DNA of 64,000 nucleotides from Arthrobacter globiformis (GCF_030815865.1 NZ_JAUSXI010000001.1:2728001-2792000), one strand, 5' to 3'; counted from the stretch's first letter, positions 27,952 through 37,321 are shown. Translations and numbers: made by a program. Notes: generated by a model from the letters alone, not told the origin.

Positions 27952-28953
27952 CTAAGTTGTTTGGCCGCGCACGAATTCGACGGGCAGGACGATCTCGTGA
28001 TGCTCGTCCACCGGTTTCGAGATGAGGTCAATGACTGCACTGGCGATTAGGTCGATCGGCTGGCGCACGGTTGTTAGTCGTGGGGTGATCATTTGGCCCC
28101 AGGCGATCCCGTCAAAGCCGCAGATCGCGATGTCCTCGGGCACGCGCAGGCCGGCGCGTTGCAGTTCGAAGAGAACCTGGATGGCCAGGAAGTCGTTTCC
28201 GGCGAAGTAGGCGTCGATGCTTCTGTCGCGGAGCAGCAAATCGGCAGCGACAGCGCCGGCGTCGGAGGTGCGGACCTGGCCGAATGCCGCATGCGCCACT
28301 TCGAGACCCACTTTGGCGGCCTCGTCGATGAAGCCGGTGCTGCGGCTTTGCGACGTTGGCAGCCCCTGCGGCGGGCCGGTGACCAGCGCGCGTCGGCGTC
28401 CGAGCGAGCGGAAGTGCCGGGCCGCCATGCGGGCGCCCGCCTCGTTGTCAACGGACACGGCGCCGACGCCGGCATGGGAGGTAATCTCGTCCACGATCAC
28501 AATCGGCGGGCCGGAGTCGAACCGGGATTCAACATCGAGGACAGCGTCGCTCGTCATGGGGACGTAGATGATCCCGTCCGGGACTTCGTCGAACACTGTG
28601 TTGAGGTAGGACACTTCCCGGGCGGGATCCAGCTGGCAGTTCATGAGCGAGAGCATCCAGCCCTGGCTGCTTGCCGCGTTTTCGATGGCCGCGATCAGCT
28701 CCGCATAGAACGGGTTAGTCACATCCGGCACCACGGCCGAGAGGGACCGCGGTGCTCCGCGGCGCAGTGCCCGCGCGTGACGGTTTCGCTGGTATCCCAG
28801 CCGGCGAACCACCTCCAGGACCCGTTCCCGCGTGGCGTCGGCAACCGGCTCTTTCCCTGCAAGCACAAAGCTCACCGTCGCCGTTGACACCCCCGCCTCG
28901 CGGGCGACATCAATAATTCCTACGCGTTTCGACTTCTCACGATGAATGACCAC
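27952..28953 (-). CDS. LacI family transcriptional regulator
   Basis: A 333-residue LacI/GalR repressor. The N-terminal HTH and hinge are GIIDVAREAGVSTATVSFVL then AGKEPVADATRERVLEVVRR and LGYQRNRHARALRRG. The periplasmic-binding-protein-like effector domain starts SLSAVVPDVTNPFYAELI; its characteristic end is EDIAICGFDGIAWGQMITPR followed by LTTVRQP. It lies on the same strand just upstream of the isomerase/porter operon and ends only 43 nt before the twin operators, so it is the likely regulator of that operon, with a sugar as inducer. ATG 28953 is assumed. Intact. Confidence 0.95.
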   Translation of the reverse strand: MVIHREKSKRVGIIDVAREAGVSTATVSFVLAGKEPVADATRERVLEVVRRLGYQRNRHARALRRGAPRSLSAVVPDVTNPFYAELIAAIENAASSQGWMLSLMNCQLDPAREVSYLNTVFDEVPDGIIYVPMTSDAVLDVESRFDSGPPIVIVDEITSHAGVGAVSVDNEAGARMAARHFRSLGRRRALVTGPPQGLPTSQSRSTGFIDEAAKVGLEVAHAAFGQVRTSDAGAVAADLLLRDRSIDAYFAGNDFLAIQVLFELQRAGLRVPEDIAICGFDGIAWGQMITPRLTTVRQPIDLIASAVIDLISKPVDEHHEIVLPVEFVRGQTT

Positions 28954-29362
28954 AGTGGAAAGATCCTACCGGGTTCATGTCTCCCTAATTTGGACGTGCT
29001 GGAACCCGCGCAGTCTTGCTTGGATAGGGGTCACACTCATTCAAGGCAGTTCCATCCCCTTCAGAGGGTTGCTCCTCGGTGACGATGTCGCCTCCCGTCG
29101 TGGGTCCTGGTATCCGAACGCTCGAAGGGCAGGCTCACTCTGGGTTCCCCTCGCCGAGGCGGCCTGAAGGGCCGCGCGAACGCCGCCAGCGGCGGGCGGG
29201 AGGGGCGTGATCCTGCCTAGGAAAAATCTCTCCAATTGTCGGTCCGTACGCTAAGAGAGAGTCTTTTATATGTGGCCACCAGCCGCGTCCGCCGGCGGAG
29301 AGACCCACCCCCACGGGTACCTTGTTTCACTGTTAACAGTGCGCGTAGTGCGGGAAACACAA

Positions 29363-30275
29363 TTGAGTAAGGACGACAGCTTGAAGCGCAAAATCACTTT
29401 CGACCGTGACGGTTTGACCCTGGCGGGCAACCTCTTCACCCCCGAGAACTTCGATGAGAACGGCTGCTACAAGGCAGTGATCGTCGAGGGCTCGTTCACA
29501 TCGGTCAAAGAGCAGATGGCGGGAACGTACGCCGAGAAGTTTGCTGAACAGGGCTTCGTTGCCCTGTCCTTCGACTACGCCCACTACGGCGAGAGCGAAG
29601 GGACTCCGCGTCAGCTCGAGGTGCCGGCCGAGAAGCTCAGCGACCTCCAGGCGGCGGTCAGTTACCTCACCGGGCTCCCCTACGTTGAGACTGTCGGAAT
29701 GGTTGGGGTCTGCACCTCGGCCAACAATGCGACCTACCTCGCCGGCCAAGATTCGCGCGTGAAGGGGCTGGCGACCATCGCCGGGTTCCTCGTCAACGAG
29801 GACGTGTTCACTGCCACCTACGGCGAAGACGGAATGGCCACACGTCGCGAGCAGGCGGCCGCGGCCAAGAAGAAGTACGACGAGACCGGCGCAGCGACGA
29901 CCAATACCGTCTACAGCGAGACCGATAAGGATGCGGCCAACGACATCCCGATAGAGGGGGGCTTTCGACTACTACGACAACGAGGCCCGGGGAAACGTTC
30001 CCGAGTACAGGAACGAACTCGACGTGCAGTCCTGGGCGAACTGGCTCTCGTTTGGTGCACTGAGTCAGGCACCGTCCATCACGACTCCGACGATCGTCGT
30101 CCACTCCGAAAGCGCCCTGCCGGAGAACGCCAAGGCGCTCCACGAGGCTGTTCAGGGTGAAAAGGAACTCGTGTGGTCTGATGGCAACCACTACGACTAC
30201 TACGACTCGCCGAAGCAGATGGACAACGCCGTCGCCAACGTGACCCGGTTCTTCCGCACCCACCTCGCCGCCTGA
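29363..30275 (+). pseudogene. Alpha/beta hydrolase, frameshifted in a G run
   Basis: A roughly 300-residue dienelactone-hydrolase/acetyl-xylan-esterase-like protein (LKRKITFDRDGLTLAGNLFT, VIVEGSFTSVKEQMAGTYAE, FVALSFDYAHYGESEGTPRQ). The nucleophile elbow reads GMVGVCTSANNATYLAG, so a Cys or the following Ser takes the usual nucleophile place. At a six-G run near 29957 the frame is lost; the frame giving FDYYDNEARGNVPEYRNELD, VQSWANWLSFGALSQAP and the DGNHYDYYD catalytic His region continues to 30275. A one-base change in the G run restores the whole protein, so either recent decay or a sequencing error is possible. The start is uncertain (TTG 29363 or upstream). Confidence 0.75.
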
Positions 30276-30371
30276 CACTTCCGGGTGCCGAACCTGATCC
30301 GCAACCCTTGTCGTGTCCGGGACATACCCGTCCCGGGCGCATCGCACTCAACCAGCAGCGAGAGACGATTC

Positions 30372-30570
30372 CGTGAAGAACCCACACCTGGAAGCCCGGC
30401 AGGAATTCGGCACCAAGACCATCCGCCACCCGACCTCGGCGACCTCACCATCGACTGGGACGCCTTCCAGTGGGCCGGCGACCCCGACCAGCAAGTGATC
30501 ATGTGGTCCGCAGAACCGGGCTCACCCACCCACGACAAGCTCCGCATTCTCAGCTCCCAGATCCAGCCCC
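30372..30570 (+). pseudogene. Remnant of a HTH regulator with MmyB-like C-terminal domain
   Basis: Two frames give VKNPHLEARQEFGTKTIRHP and then LGDLTIDWDAFQWAGDPDQQ, VIMWSAEPGSPTHDKLRILS. The phrase H-P-x-LG-x-L, YxAF and YTAEPGSPTxDxLxLL is typical of the MmyB-like ligand-binding end of XRE-family regulators. The DNA-binding part is missing, so this is a 3' fragment. Confidence 0.55.
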
Positions 30571-30847
30571 CTCCCCCTCCGCTCAGGACGCGCCGACCGC
30601 CGACCCATGATCTGGCTGCGTGGGCATCGGGCGCCTGTAGGGGTTCAAGTTTCTTGTCCTGCCCAGTAACGCTCCCTCACTGCAACACTCGTGCCCCTCT
30701 CGAAAACCCTTGGGATTAAGAACACGTCGGTAATGAGACACACCAAGTTGGACGCATGACCTGGTTTGCTCGGCTGTTGCGCTCCCGCGGGACGTTAGGT
30801 TTCAGAGTTCCACTGCGATGAGTGTCGCAGTAGAGGATGGCTGCTTT

Positions 30848-31714
30848 CTAGTGTGCGCCTCGCTCGAGATCGGCTAGTTCTGATTCGAGTTGCTGGGTCA
30901 GGTTCCGTAGGCGCCGGATGTTCTCTTGGGAGACGCGCCCGGGTTGCGTTGTGACTTGTGCATCGACGTCGAAGACGGTGTTGGGGCTATGCCAGACGTT
31001 GAACCATTCGAGACCGTGGCCGAGAGCGTCGCGGGTAACGCCTTGAAGCAGGAGCAGCGGTTCCCGGGTGTTGATGTTCAACTTCCGGGCCAGGTCATGA
31101 TCTGAAGACACTGCCTGAACCTGGCGGGGTCCACCGGCGGGGTGGTATCCGTGGTCGCGCATCAGGCTTAGGAGTGACGCGTTTTCCAGCAGTTCTACGG
31201 TGAAGTGCGGGAAGAAGTCGCGGGGGACCCAGGTTCGCATGAAAGCCACGGGAAGGTCATCGAGGTAGCGAACCCGCTCGATTTTCCAGGTATTGGTCGT
31301 ATTGAGGGCCTCGACGCCGGCCAGGGGCGGCTCCGATGGTTCCACGGCGAGGACGTGAGTGCGCAGGCGCTGGCCGTGTGCTGCGGCTTGTTCGTCCAAG
31401 CCGCCGGCGCGCTGCACGTGTCGGCGAAGGACTGGTGTTGCGGCTACGACGCTGCCTCGGCCGCGCTGCCGGCGAATCAGGCCGAGGTCGGCGAGGCCGG
31501 ACAAAGCCTGGCGAACCACGCTGCGGGAGACGCCGAACTGCCTTTGCAGCTCCTCTTCGGTAGGCAACGAAGAGCCCGGAGACAGCCCCATATCTACGAT
31601 CTGACGGTGCAGGATGTCCCGGATTTGGGCGTGGAGAGGACCTCCGTCCTCCCGGTTCAGAGGGCTGGTGCGTCCCGGCTGCTCTGCCGCTGTTACTGCT
31701 GGTTCCAAACTCAC
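30848..31714 (-). CDS. GntR family transcriptional regulator with UTRA domain
   Basis: A 288-residue HutC-type regulator. The winged-helix HTH is GPLHAQIRDILHRQIVDMGL, then GSSLPTEEELQRQFGVSRSV and VRQALSGLADLGLIRRQRGR. The UTRA effector domain follows (TWKIERVRYLDDLPVAFMRT, DHDLARKLNINTREPLLLLQ). A short coiled tail NIRRLRNLTQQLESELADLE ends it. The chosen start is GTG 31714, which has GAGGAG about 6 nt upstream; the frame is open 8 codons further. It is divergent from the RuBisCO-like gene with a clear palindrome between them, and it should control that operon and itself in response to a sugar acid or phosphate. Confidence 0.94.
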   Translation of the reverse strand: MSLEPAVTAAEQPGRTSPLNREDGGPLHAQIRDILHRQIVDMGLSPGSSLPTEEELQRQFGVSRSVVRQALSGLADLGLIRRQRGRGSVVAATPVLRRHVQRAGGLDEQAAAHGQRLRTHVLAVEPSEPPLAGVEALNTTNTWKIERVRYLDDLPVAFMRTWVPRDFFPHFTVELLENASLLSLMRDHGYHPAGGPRQVQAVSSDHDLARKLNINTREPLLLLQGVTRDALGHGLEWFNVWHSPNTVFDVDAQVTTQPGRVSQENIRRLRNLTQQLESELADLERGAH

Positions 31715-31787
31715 GTTGACTCCTCTGCCACTGTGCAAATCTTAGCCGTCCCGCTGCTCTCCCATGGTGGGCAGTAACGAGGCGGCC

Positions 31788-31837
31788 TTGACGTGACCTA
31801 CACCACCCATTATTGTACGTATCAAAGGTACGTACAA
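31788..31837 (+). promoter_or_regulatory. Promoter and GntR-type operator of the RuBisCO-like operon
   Basis: -35 TTGACG (31788-31793), 17-bp spacer, -10 TATTGT (31811-31816). Overlapping the -10 and extending past the expected +1 is a perfect inverted repeat, TTGTACGTA - 7 bp - TACGTACAA (31813-31837). Such a 9-bp-arm palindrome on the -10 is what a dimeric GntR repressor needs. The gntR gene reads away on the other side. Confidence 0.85.
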
Positions 31838-31980
31838 CTTCGGTTCGCGGATCACAGGAGATGCCGTGGATACGAAGTCCGAAGTCAGCTTGAACCCGCA
31901 TCGGCGCGTGAGCGAAGTGAAAGTACCTGCAGATGACAGTCGGATACGTAAGTTTCAAGTCCCCCCGAATTGGAGAGTCC

Positions 31981-33246
31981 ATGCGCGACCCGCGCTCGGT
32001 GCGTTGCACCTACTACCTAGAATCCGAAATTGACCCGGAGAAGGCCGCGGCCATCATGGCGGGCGAACAGTCCAGCGGCACCTTCCTGCCAGTGCCGGGC
32101 GAATCAGCCCGGATCCGGGAGCGACACGCCGCGCGCATCGTGGATGTTCAGGAGCTCGGCTTTTGCCGCCCCTCCTTGCCGTCACGGGCGAACCCCGAGA
32201 AGGTCCGTTCGGCTCTGGTGACCGTCGACTTTCCGATGGAGAACGTCGGCACCGATCTGGCGACCCTGCAGACAGCAATCGCAGGCAATCTCTTCGAGCT
32301 TGGCGATCTTTATGCCTGCCGGTTGCAGGACATTGTTCTGCCGGAGGACTTCGTAGCAGCCCACCCCGGCCCGGCCTTCGGGATCGAGGGCACCCGCAAG
32401 CTCATCAGCGATGTTCAGGGAGTGATGGTCGGCACCATCGTCAAGCCCAATGTGGGTCTTTCCGAAGAGGAATTCCGGCTGGTCGTCCGGGATCTGGCGA
32501 TGGCATCCATTGACCTGATCAAGGACGATGAGCTGATGACTGATCCGGCCTATCTGCCTTTGGAACGCCGGGTCGCGGTCGCCACCGAGGAAATTCGCGC
32601 CGCTGAGCAGGTCACGGGCCACTCGACCATGTATGCCTTCAACATCACCGGTGATCTCGCCGGTTTGCATAAGCGCCATGACCTGGTTGTTGAAGCCGGT
32701 GGCCGGTGCGTGATGCTGAACATCCCCGTGATGGGGATGCCGGCCCTGGCATTGCTGCGCAGCTTCGCCGAGGTTCCCATCCACGGCCACCGTGCAGGCC
32801 TGGCCGCCTCCATGCGGTCCAAGGCCCTGGGCATGGATTACCGGGTCTGGCAGCAGATGGCCCGCCTCGCAGGCGCCGACCACCTGCACGCCAGCGGGCT
32901 GGGCAGCAAGTTCTACGAGCTGGACGAAGAGGTCGCGTCGAACATCCGTAGCCTGCTCGAGCCCCTCGGAGAGACGATTACACCGCTTCCGGTCCTGTCC
33001 TCCGGGCAGAACGTCACCACCCCCGGACCCACCTTTGACGCGGTGGGGTCCACCGATCTAATGATGCTCGCCGGTGGCGGTGTCGCAGCCCACCCGGACG
33101 GTCCCGGCGCCGGAGTGCAGAGCCTGCGCCAGGCGTGGGAAGCGGCTGTGGAGGGCGTACCCCTGCAGACGGCAGCGGACAAGCTGGCACAAACGGGGGA
33201 CAATGCACTCCTGCACGCTGTCCAGACCTTCGGGAAAGACGCCTGA
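31981..33246 (+). CDS. RuBisCO-like protein (form IV), probable sugar-acid phosphate decarboxylase/hydrolase
   Basis: A 421-residue RuBisCO superfamily protein. The N-terminal domain (TYYLESEIDPEKAAAIMAGE) is followed by the TIM barrel. Active-site positions: KP in GTIVKPNVGLS (155-156), the metal/carbamate motif KDDE (181-184), HGHRAG (268-273), a Lys in LGSKFYE (310), SSGQN (340-344) and a GGG phosphate loop (365-367). The carbamylated Lys and the metal ligands are thus kept. In related operons such proteins, paired with a DUF1537 kinase, decarboxylate or cleave 3-oxo-isoapionate 4-phosphate (OiaX/OiaT type), and I infer a similar reaction. ATG 31981 has GGAGAG 5 nt upstream; ATG 31933 is possible but lacks a site. 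First gene of the operon; the kinase starts 1 nt after its stop. Confidence 0.9.
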   Translation: MRDPRSVRCTYYLESEIDPEKAAAIMAGEQSSGTFLPVPGESARIRERHAARIVDVQELGFCRPSLPSRANPEKVRSALVTVDFPMENVGTDLATLQTAIAGNLFELGDLYACRLQDIVLPEDFVAAHPGPAFGIEGTRKLISDVQGVMVGTIVKPNVGLSEEEFRLVVRDLAMASIDLIKDDELMTDPAYLPLERRVAVATEEIRAAEQVTGHSTMYAFNITGDLAGLHKRHDLVVEAGGRCVMLNIPVMGMPALALLRSFAEVPIHGHRAGLAASMRSKALGMDYRVWQQMARLAGADHLHASGLGSKFYELDEEVASNIRSLLEPLGETITPLPVLSSGQNVTTPGPTFDAVGSTDLMMLAGGGVAAHPDGPGAGVQSLRQAWEAAVEGVPLQTAADKLAQTGDNALLHAVQTFGKDA

Positions 33247-33247
33247 C

Positions 33248-34534
33248 ATGCCCGCTTTCGGTTTCGTCGCGGACGACCTCACCGGAGCCGCCGACGTCCT
33301 CGCCCAGTCCCACCGCTACGGACTGGAAGCAGCCCTGGTCATCGGAGACGCACCGCTGCCCACAGACACTGACGTCGTCGGATTCGCCGGGCCCGCACGC
33401 TCCCTGTCCGGAACAGCGTTCGACAATCTGGTTAGCAGGGATCTGGCCGGCATGGCCGCGCTTAATGTGGAGGTGCTGCTATATAAGGTCTGCTCCACGT
33501 TCGACAGTTCCATCACTGTCGGCAGCATCGGCCGCGGGATCCAGCTGCTCCATGAGCAGTTCGCCCTGCACGGGGCAATCCCCGTGGTGCCCGCCCAGCC
33601 AGGTTTCGGCCGATACACCGCGTTCAGCAACCACTACGCCACCCACGGGGGCCAGATCTACCGGTTGGACCGCCACCCAGTCATGTCACAGCACCCCTCC
33701 ACCCCCATGCACGAAGCCGACCTGCGCCAGGTCCTGGCCGAACAGCTCGGGGGCGGAGAAATGCCGGGGGCCATCCATCTGCCCGCTTATGATGACGGCA
33801 CCTTCAAGGACGCCTGGGCGGATCGACGGCGGGAAGCCGGGGCGCAGGCCTTCGTGGTGGACGCCGTGGACGAACACCAGATGGACGCCGTTGCCGAAGC
33901 GCTCAAGCGCGAGGAACACGGTCACGGTCCTTCGATCGTGGTGGGATCCGGCGGCATCATGGCTGCACTAGCACGGTCCATCTCCGACCAGGCTCCCCGG
34001 ACACCAGGACGGCAGCAGCCCTCGGGACCCGTGCTGGCCGTGAGCGCCTCAGCGTCCAGCACCACAGCAGAACAGATTAACGACGCGCTCTCCCATGGCT
34101 GGGAGGACGTTCCGGTACCTGCCGAGCTGCTGCAGCGCGATGACTCCAGGCTTGTGGCCGCCCTCGATGAGCACGTCTCGGCCGCACTTCGGTCCGGCCG
34201 CAACGTCGTCGTGCACACCACGCGGGGCGCCGGTGACCCACGCTACGGGGTCACCGGACCGGTGGACGCGGGCTACGTCGGAGCACTGATCGGCGGCATC
34301 GCCGCCAGGATGGCCGATGCCGGACTAACCCGCGACATCGCCGTCTGCGGTGGCGACACCTCCAGCCATGCACTCATCGCCATGGGCGTACGCCAGCTGC
34401 GCGTTTCCGACCAGTTCGTCACAGCCGGGCCCATCCTGCAGGCCGACGGCGCCTCCGCAGTCGCCGGATGCCGGCTGCTGCTCAAGGGGGGACAGGTCGG
34501 CCCCAGCGATATCCTGCACCGCTTCGCCGGCTAG
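33248..34534 (+). CDS. Four-carbon acid sugar kinase family protein (DUF1537)
   Basis: A 428-residue two-domain kinase. The N-terminal domain opens FGFVADDLTGAADVLAQSHR (substrate-binding DDLTGA, residues 9-14) and includes VLLYKVCSTFDSSITVGSIG and VVPAQPGFGRYTAFSNHYA. The C-terminal nucleotide-binding domain has VVVGSGGIMAALARS-like and AVCGGDTSSHALIAMGVRQL (near residue 365). DUF1537 enzymes phosphorylate 3-oxo-tetronates (OtnK), D-threonate (DtnK) or 3-oxo-isoapionate (OiaK) with ATP. Adjacency to a RuBisCO-like protein argues for an OiaK-like role: making the phosphate that the RuBisCO-like protein consumes. It is translationally coupled to that gene (TGA C ATG). Intact. Confidence 0.93.
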   Translation: MPAFGFVADDLTGAADVLAQSHRYGLEAALVIGDAPLPTDTDVVGFAGPARSLSGTAFDNLVSRDLAGMAALNVEVLLYKVCSTFDSSITVGSIGRGIQLLHEQFALHGAIPVVPAQPGFGRYTAFSNHYATHGGQIYRLDRHPVMSQHPSTPMHEADLRQVLAEQLGGGEMPGAIHLPAYDDGTFKDAWADRRREAGAQAFVVDAVDEHQMDAVAEALKREEHGHGPSIVVGSGGIMAALARSISDQAPRTPGRQQPSGPVLAVSASASSTTAEQINDALSHGWEDVPVPAELLQRDDSRLVAALDEHVSAALRSGRNVVVHTTRGAGDPRYGVTGPVDAGYVGALIGGIAARMADAGLTRDIAVCGGDTSSHALIAMGVRQLRVSDQFVTAGPILQADGASAVAGCRLLLKGGQVGPSDILHRFAG

Positions 34535-34599
34535 TTTTCCGGCTAGTACCCCACCAAGCATTCTCCAAGCATCTCCAGAATCAACGAAAGGCGGCCCCC

Positions 34600-35643
34600 A
34601 TGCGGGCAGTAGTCAAGAACGCAGCAGAGCGAGGCGTCACGTACGTCACCGACGCCGGAGACCCCAAGGCAACAGAAGGCTCAGTCGTCATCGAGGTAGG
34701 CGCCGCATCCCTCTGCGGCACCGACCGGGAACTCTACGAATGGACCCCCTCCGCCCAGGCCTTCAACCTCAACCTCCCCGTGACCCTCGGCCACGAAGGC
34801 GCAGGCACCATCGTCGAGGTCGGCCCCGGCGTCACCGGACTGCAGGTCGGCGACCAGGTCGCCCTCGAAAGCCACCTGACCTGCGGACAATGCTTCCCCT
34901 GCCGCACCGGAGACTCCCACACCTGCGAACGCACAGGGATCCTCGGCATGCACATCGACGGCGTCTTCGCCGAATACGCCGCCGTCCCGCAGGACATCTG
35001 CGTCAAACTCCCCACCGGCCTGTCCCTCGAATCCGGTGCCCTGCTCGAGGCAGCCGGTGTGGCCGTGCATGCCATCCAGCGCGCCAACTACTCCGTCGCA
35101 GGCCGGGCGGTACTCGTCAGCGGCGCAGGCCCGGTCGGCCTCGTCGTCGTGAACCTGGCACTGCTCATGGGCGCCAGCCATGTCATCGCCGTCGACCCCA
35201 ACCCCTACCGCCGGGCCCAAGCCGAAAAACTCGGCGCGACCGCGCTTCACCCCAACGACGGCATCATCGAACGCTGCCGCGAACTGACCGGCCGCCGCGG
35301 CGGCTTCGACGTCGCCTTCGAATGCTCCGGAGCCCCGGGCACCCTGACAACCCTCTTCGAAGCCGTCCGCCGCGAAGCCACCGTCATCACCGTCGGACAC
35401 CCCAGCCGCCCCGCCGAAGTCGACATCGCCGCCTACATCAACAAAAAAGGCATCACCCTTCGCGGCATCTTCGGACGCCGGCTCTGGGAAACCTGGGAAC
35501 AAAGCCTGCTGCTGCTGGACTCCGGAAAGCTGGAGCTCGACTGGCTCATCACGCACCGCAAGAAACTCAGCGAAATCGACGAAGCCGTCGAACTGCTCAC
35601 CGGAGACGCCTGCAAAGTCCTGCTCATCCCAGGCCTCGGCTAA
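34600..35643 (+). CDS. Zinc-dependent alcohol dehydrogenase (MDR superfamily)
   Basis: A 347-residue medium-chain dehydrogenase. Catalytic zinc ligands: C39 in SLCGTD and H65-E66 in GHEGAG, with E150 as the further ligand. The structural zinc has four cysteines, C95, C98, C101 and C109 (TCGQCFPCRTGDSHTC). The NAD(P) Rossmann motif is VLVSGAGPVGLVVVN (172-186). It resembles threonine/sorbitol/galactitol-type dehydrogenases that oxidise a secondary alcohol to a ketone. In this operon it probably oxidises the incoming sugar acid to the oxo acid that the kinase phosphorylates. It begins 65 nt after the kinase stop. Codon use is extremely C-ending, unlike the flanking decayed DNA. Confidence 0.94.
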   Translation: MRAVVKNAAERGVTYVTDAGDPKATEGSVVIEVGAASLCGTDRELYEWTPSAQAFNLNLPVTLGHEGAGTIVEVGPGVTGLQVGDQVALESHLTCGQCFPCRTGDSHTCERTGILGMHIDGVFAEYAAVPQDICVKLPTGLSLESGALLEAAGVAVHAIQRANYSVAGRAVLVSGAGPVGLVVVNLALLMGASHVIAVDPNPYRRAQAEKLGATALHPNDGIIERCRELTGRRGGFDVAFECSGAPGTLTTLFEAVRREATVITVGHPSRPAEVDIAAYINKKGITLRGIFGRRLWETWEQSLLLLDSGKLELDWLITHRKKLSEIDEAVELLTGDACKVLLIPGLG

Positions 35644-35718
35644 CCCAACCCAACAACGGAACTGACGGTCCGACCCGTGCAGCTCCCAACCACCCAAAGC
35701 CATTCAGAGGAGAAATCA

Positions 35719-36732
35719 ATGTCGATTCCCATCAAGAAAGCCCTGGAGAGAATCCCCGGCGGAATGATGCTGGTGCCCCTTGGCATCGGCGCCGTCATCC
35801 ACACCCTGGCCCCAGACGCCGGTAAGTTTTTCGGTTCCTTCACCGGAGCCTTCTTCACCGGCCTGCCGCCCCTCCTGGCCGTGTTCTTCGTCTGCCTCGG
35901 CGCAACACTCGAAGTCAAATCAACCCCCTACATCCTCAAAAAGGGCGGGGTGCTCCTCGGCTCAAAGATCCTCTTCGCCATCCTCATCGGCATCATCGCC
36001 GGACGCTTCCTCGGCGAAGCGCCCATCGAAACCGGGATCCTTGCAGGCCTCTCAACCCTCGCGCTCGTCGCCGCCCTGAACGACACCAACGGCGGGCTCT
36101 ACATCTCCCTGATGGGACAGTTCGGCCGCAAACGCGACGCCGGGGCCTACTCGATCCTGTCGCTCGAATCCGGGCCCTTCCTGACCATGGTCACCCTCGG
36201 CATAGCCGGTCTCGCTGCATTCCCCTGGCAGGCACTCGTCGGCGCGATCCTCCCGCTGGCGCTGGGCATGCTCCTGGGAAACCTGGACAAGAACATGCGG
36301 CTTCTCCTGGCACCGCTGGTGCCGGCAATGGTGCCGTTCCTGGGCCTGGCCCTCGGCCTGACCATCAACCTCAACGCCGTCGTCGAAGCAGGACTGCTCG
36401 GCATCGCCCTTGGACTGTTCGTGGTCTTCGTCGGCGGCGCGGTACTGCTGTTGGCCGACAAACTCACCGGCGGTGACGGTGTTGCCGGTCTCGCCGCAGC
36501 CACCACAGCCGGAAACGCGGCCCTCGTCCCCGCTATCGTCGCCACGGCCAACCCCGTCTACGCGCCGGCGGCAGAGCACGCCACCGTGCTGGTGGCAGCG
36601 TCGGTCGTCGTCTCCGCGGTGCTCTGCCCGATCGTGACTGCCTCCTGGGCGCGCCGGGTGCAGAAGAAACTGGTCGCAGACGAGATGAACAAGGGCCCGG
36701 CCGAGGTGGCAGCCGTACCCAAGCACGCGTAG
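35719..36732 (+). CDS. kdgT: 2-keto-3-deoxygluconate permease family transporter
   Basis: A 337-residue membrane protein of the KdgT family (about 10 membrane segments). The N-terminus [20 protein letters not shown] is diagnostic, followed by [40 protein letters not shown] and [20 protein letters not shown]. Members import 2-keto-3-deoxygluconate or related short-chain sugar acids with protons. Here it probably brings in the operon's substrate, which suggests an acid taken up directly and not a sugar oxidised inside. ATG 35719 has GAGGAG 7 nt upstream. Last gene of the operon; a GC-rich hairpin follows. Confidence 0.94.
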   Translation: MSIPIKKALERIPGGMMLVPLGIGAVIHTLAPDAGKFFGSFTGAFFTGLPPLLAVFFVCLGATLEVKSTPYILKKGGVLLGSKILFAILIGIIAGRFLGEAPIETGILAGLSTLALVAALNDTNGGLYISLMGQFGRKRDAGAYSILSLESGPFLTMVTLGIAGLAAFPWQALVGAILPLALGMLLGNLDKNMRLLLAPLVPAMVPFLGLALGLTINLNAVVEAGLLGIALGLFVVFVGGAVLLLADKLTGGDGVAGLAAATTAGNAALVPAIVATANPVYAPAAEHATVLVAASVVVSAVLCPIVTASWARRVQKKLVADEMNKGPAEVAAVPKHA

Positions 36733-36769
36733 AACTTCAAAACTGACCCGCGTAGTACCAAAGGCAACC

Positions 36770-36803
36770 GGGCGGGGCGTGCACGCATATGCATGCCCCG
36801 CCC
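36770..36803 (+). terminator. GC-rich hairpin after kdgT
   Basis: Stem GGGCGGGGC (36770-36778) with GCCCCGCCC (36795-36803), extended inward by GTGCA/TGCAT. There is only a weak T tract (CTCTTA) after it, so it is a probable but imperfect intrinsic terminator that closes the RuBisCO-like operon. Confidence 0.65.
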
Positions 36804-36843
36804 GCTCTTACACAGAAGCTTGATTAAGCCGGGAAGGAGCAAC

Positions 36844-37095
36844 ATGAACGCTGACACTCAGATGCCGAACGTCCTGACGCTTGAGACCAAAGCCCGCCCC
36901 CTCAGCTATCACAACTGGGTCCACCTAAACCCAGGTGATCGAGTCACCGTCAAACGGAGCGGGTTCGCGCACGAGCAGGGCACCGTGGACGACGTAGGCG
37001 AGGACGCAACATACTTTTGGGTCTGGATCGACGGGCAAAACCGAAACCTAATCTTTCACGGTGACGGTTCCGTCATCCACAAAATCCTCCCCTAG
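36844..37095 (+). CDS. Small hypothetical protein
   Basis: An 83-residue protein starting at ATG 36844 with GGAAGGAGC 5-6 nt upstream. The core looks like a small beta-barrel: HLNPGDRVTVKRSGFAHEQG, TVDDVGEDATYFWVWIDGQN and RNLIFHGDGSVIHKI, reminiscent of KOW/SH3-like RNA- or DNA-contact folds. I recognise no named family. It appears intact and separate from the operon upstream. Confidence 0.7.
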   Translation: MNADTQMPNVLTLETKARPLSYHNWVHLNPGDRVTVKRSGFAHEQGTVDDVGEDATYFWVWIDGQNRNLIFHGDGSVIHKILP

Positions 37096-37321
37096 CGATC
37101 ACAGCAAGGAGACTAGGGCGGCCAGTAGAAAGCAACCTGCAGGACCAGGCCGCTTGAACCCGTATGGCCGCTACCGTAGTAGCAGCTTTTCGCCATCAGG
37201 GCGCAGCTCCCCAGTCGGCGAGACGTGCCTGTAGAGGGTCTGCGTCGTTCAGTTCCGGCTGGCACAGGACTGCTCCCGGGTAGTCCAAAACGGACCTCAT
37301 AGGACAGCGAAACGGAAAAAT

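Noticed and set aside
34350..35825. 491-codon plus-strand frame and 340-codon minus-strand frame over the alcohol dehydrogenase
   Set aside because: Both are out-of-frame shadows made by very C-rich third positions of the dehydrogenase gene; they show Arg/Pro/His repeats and no domains.
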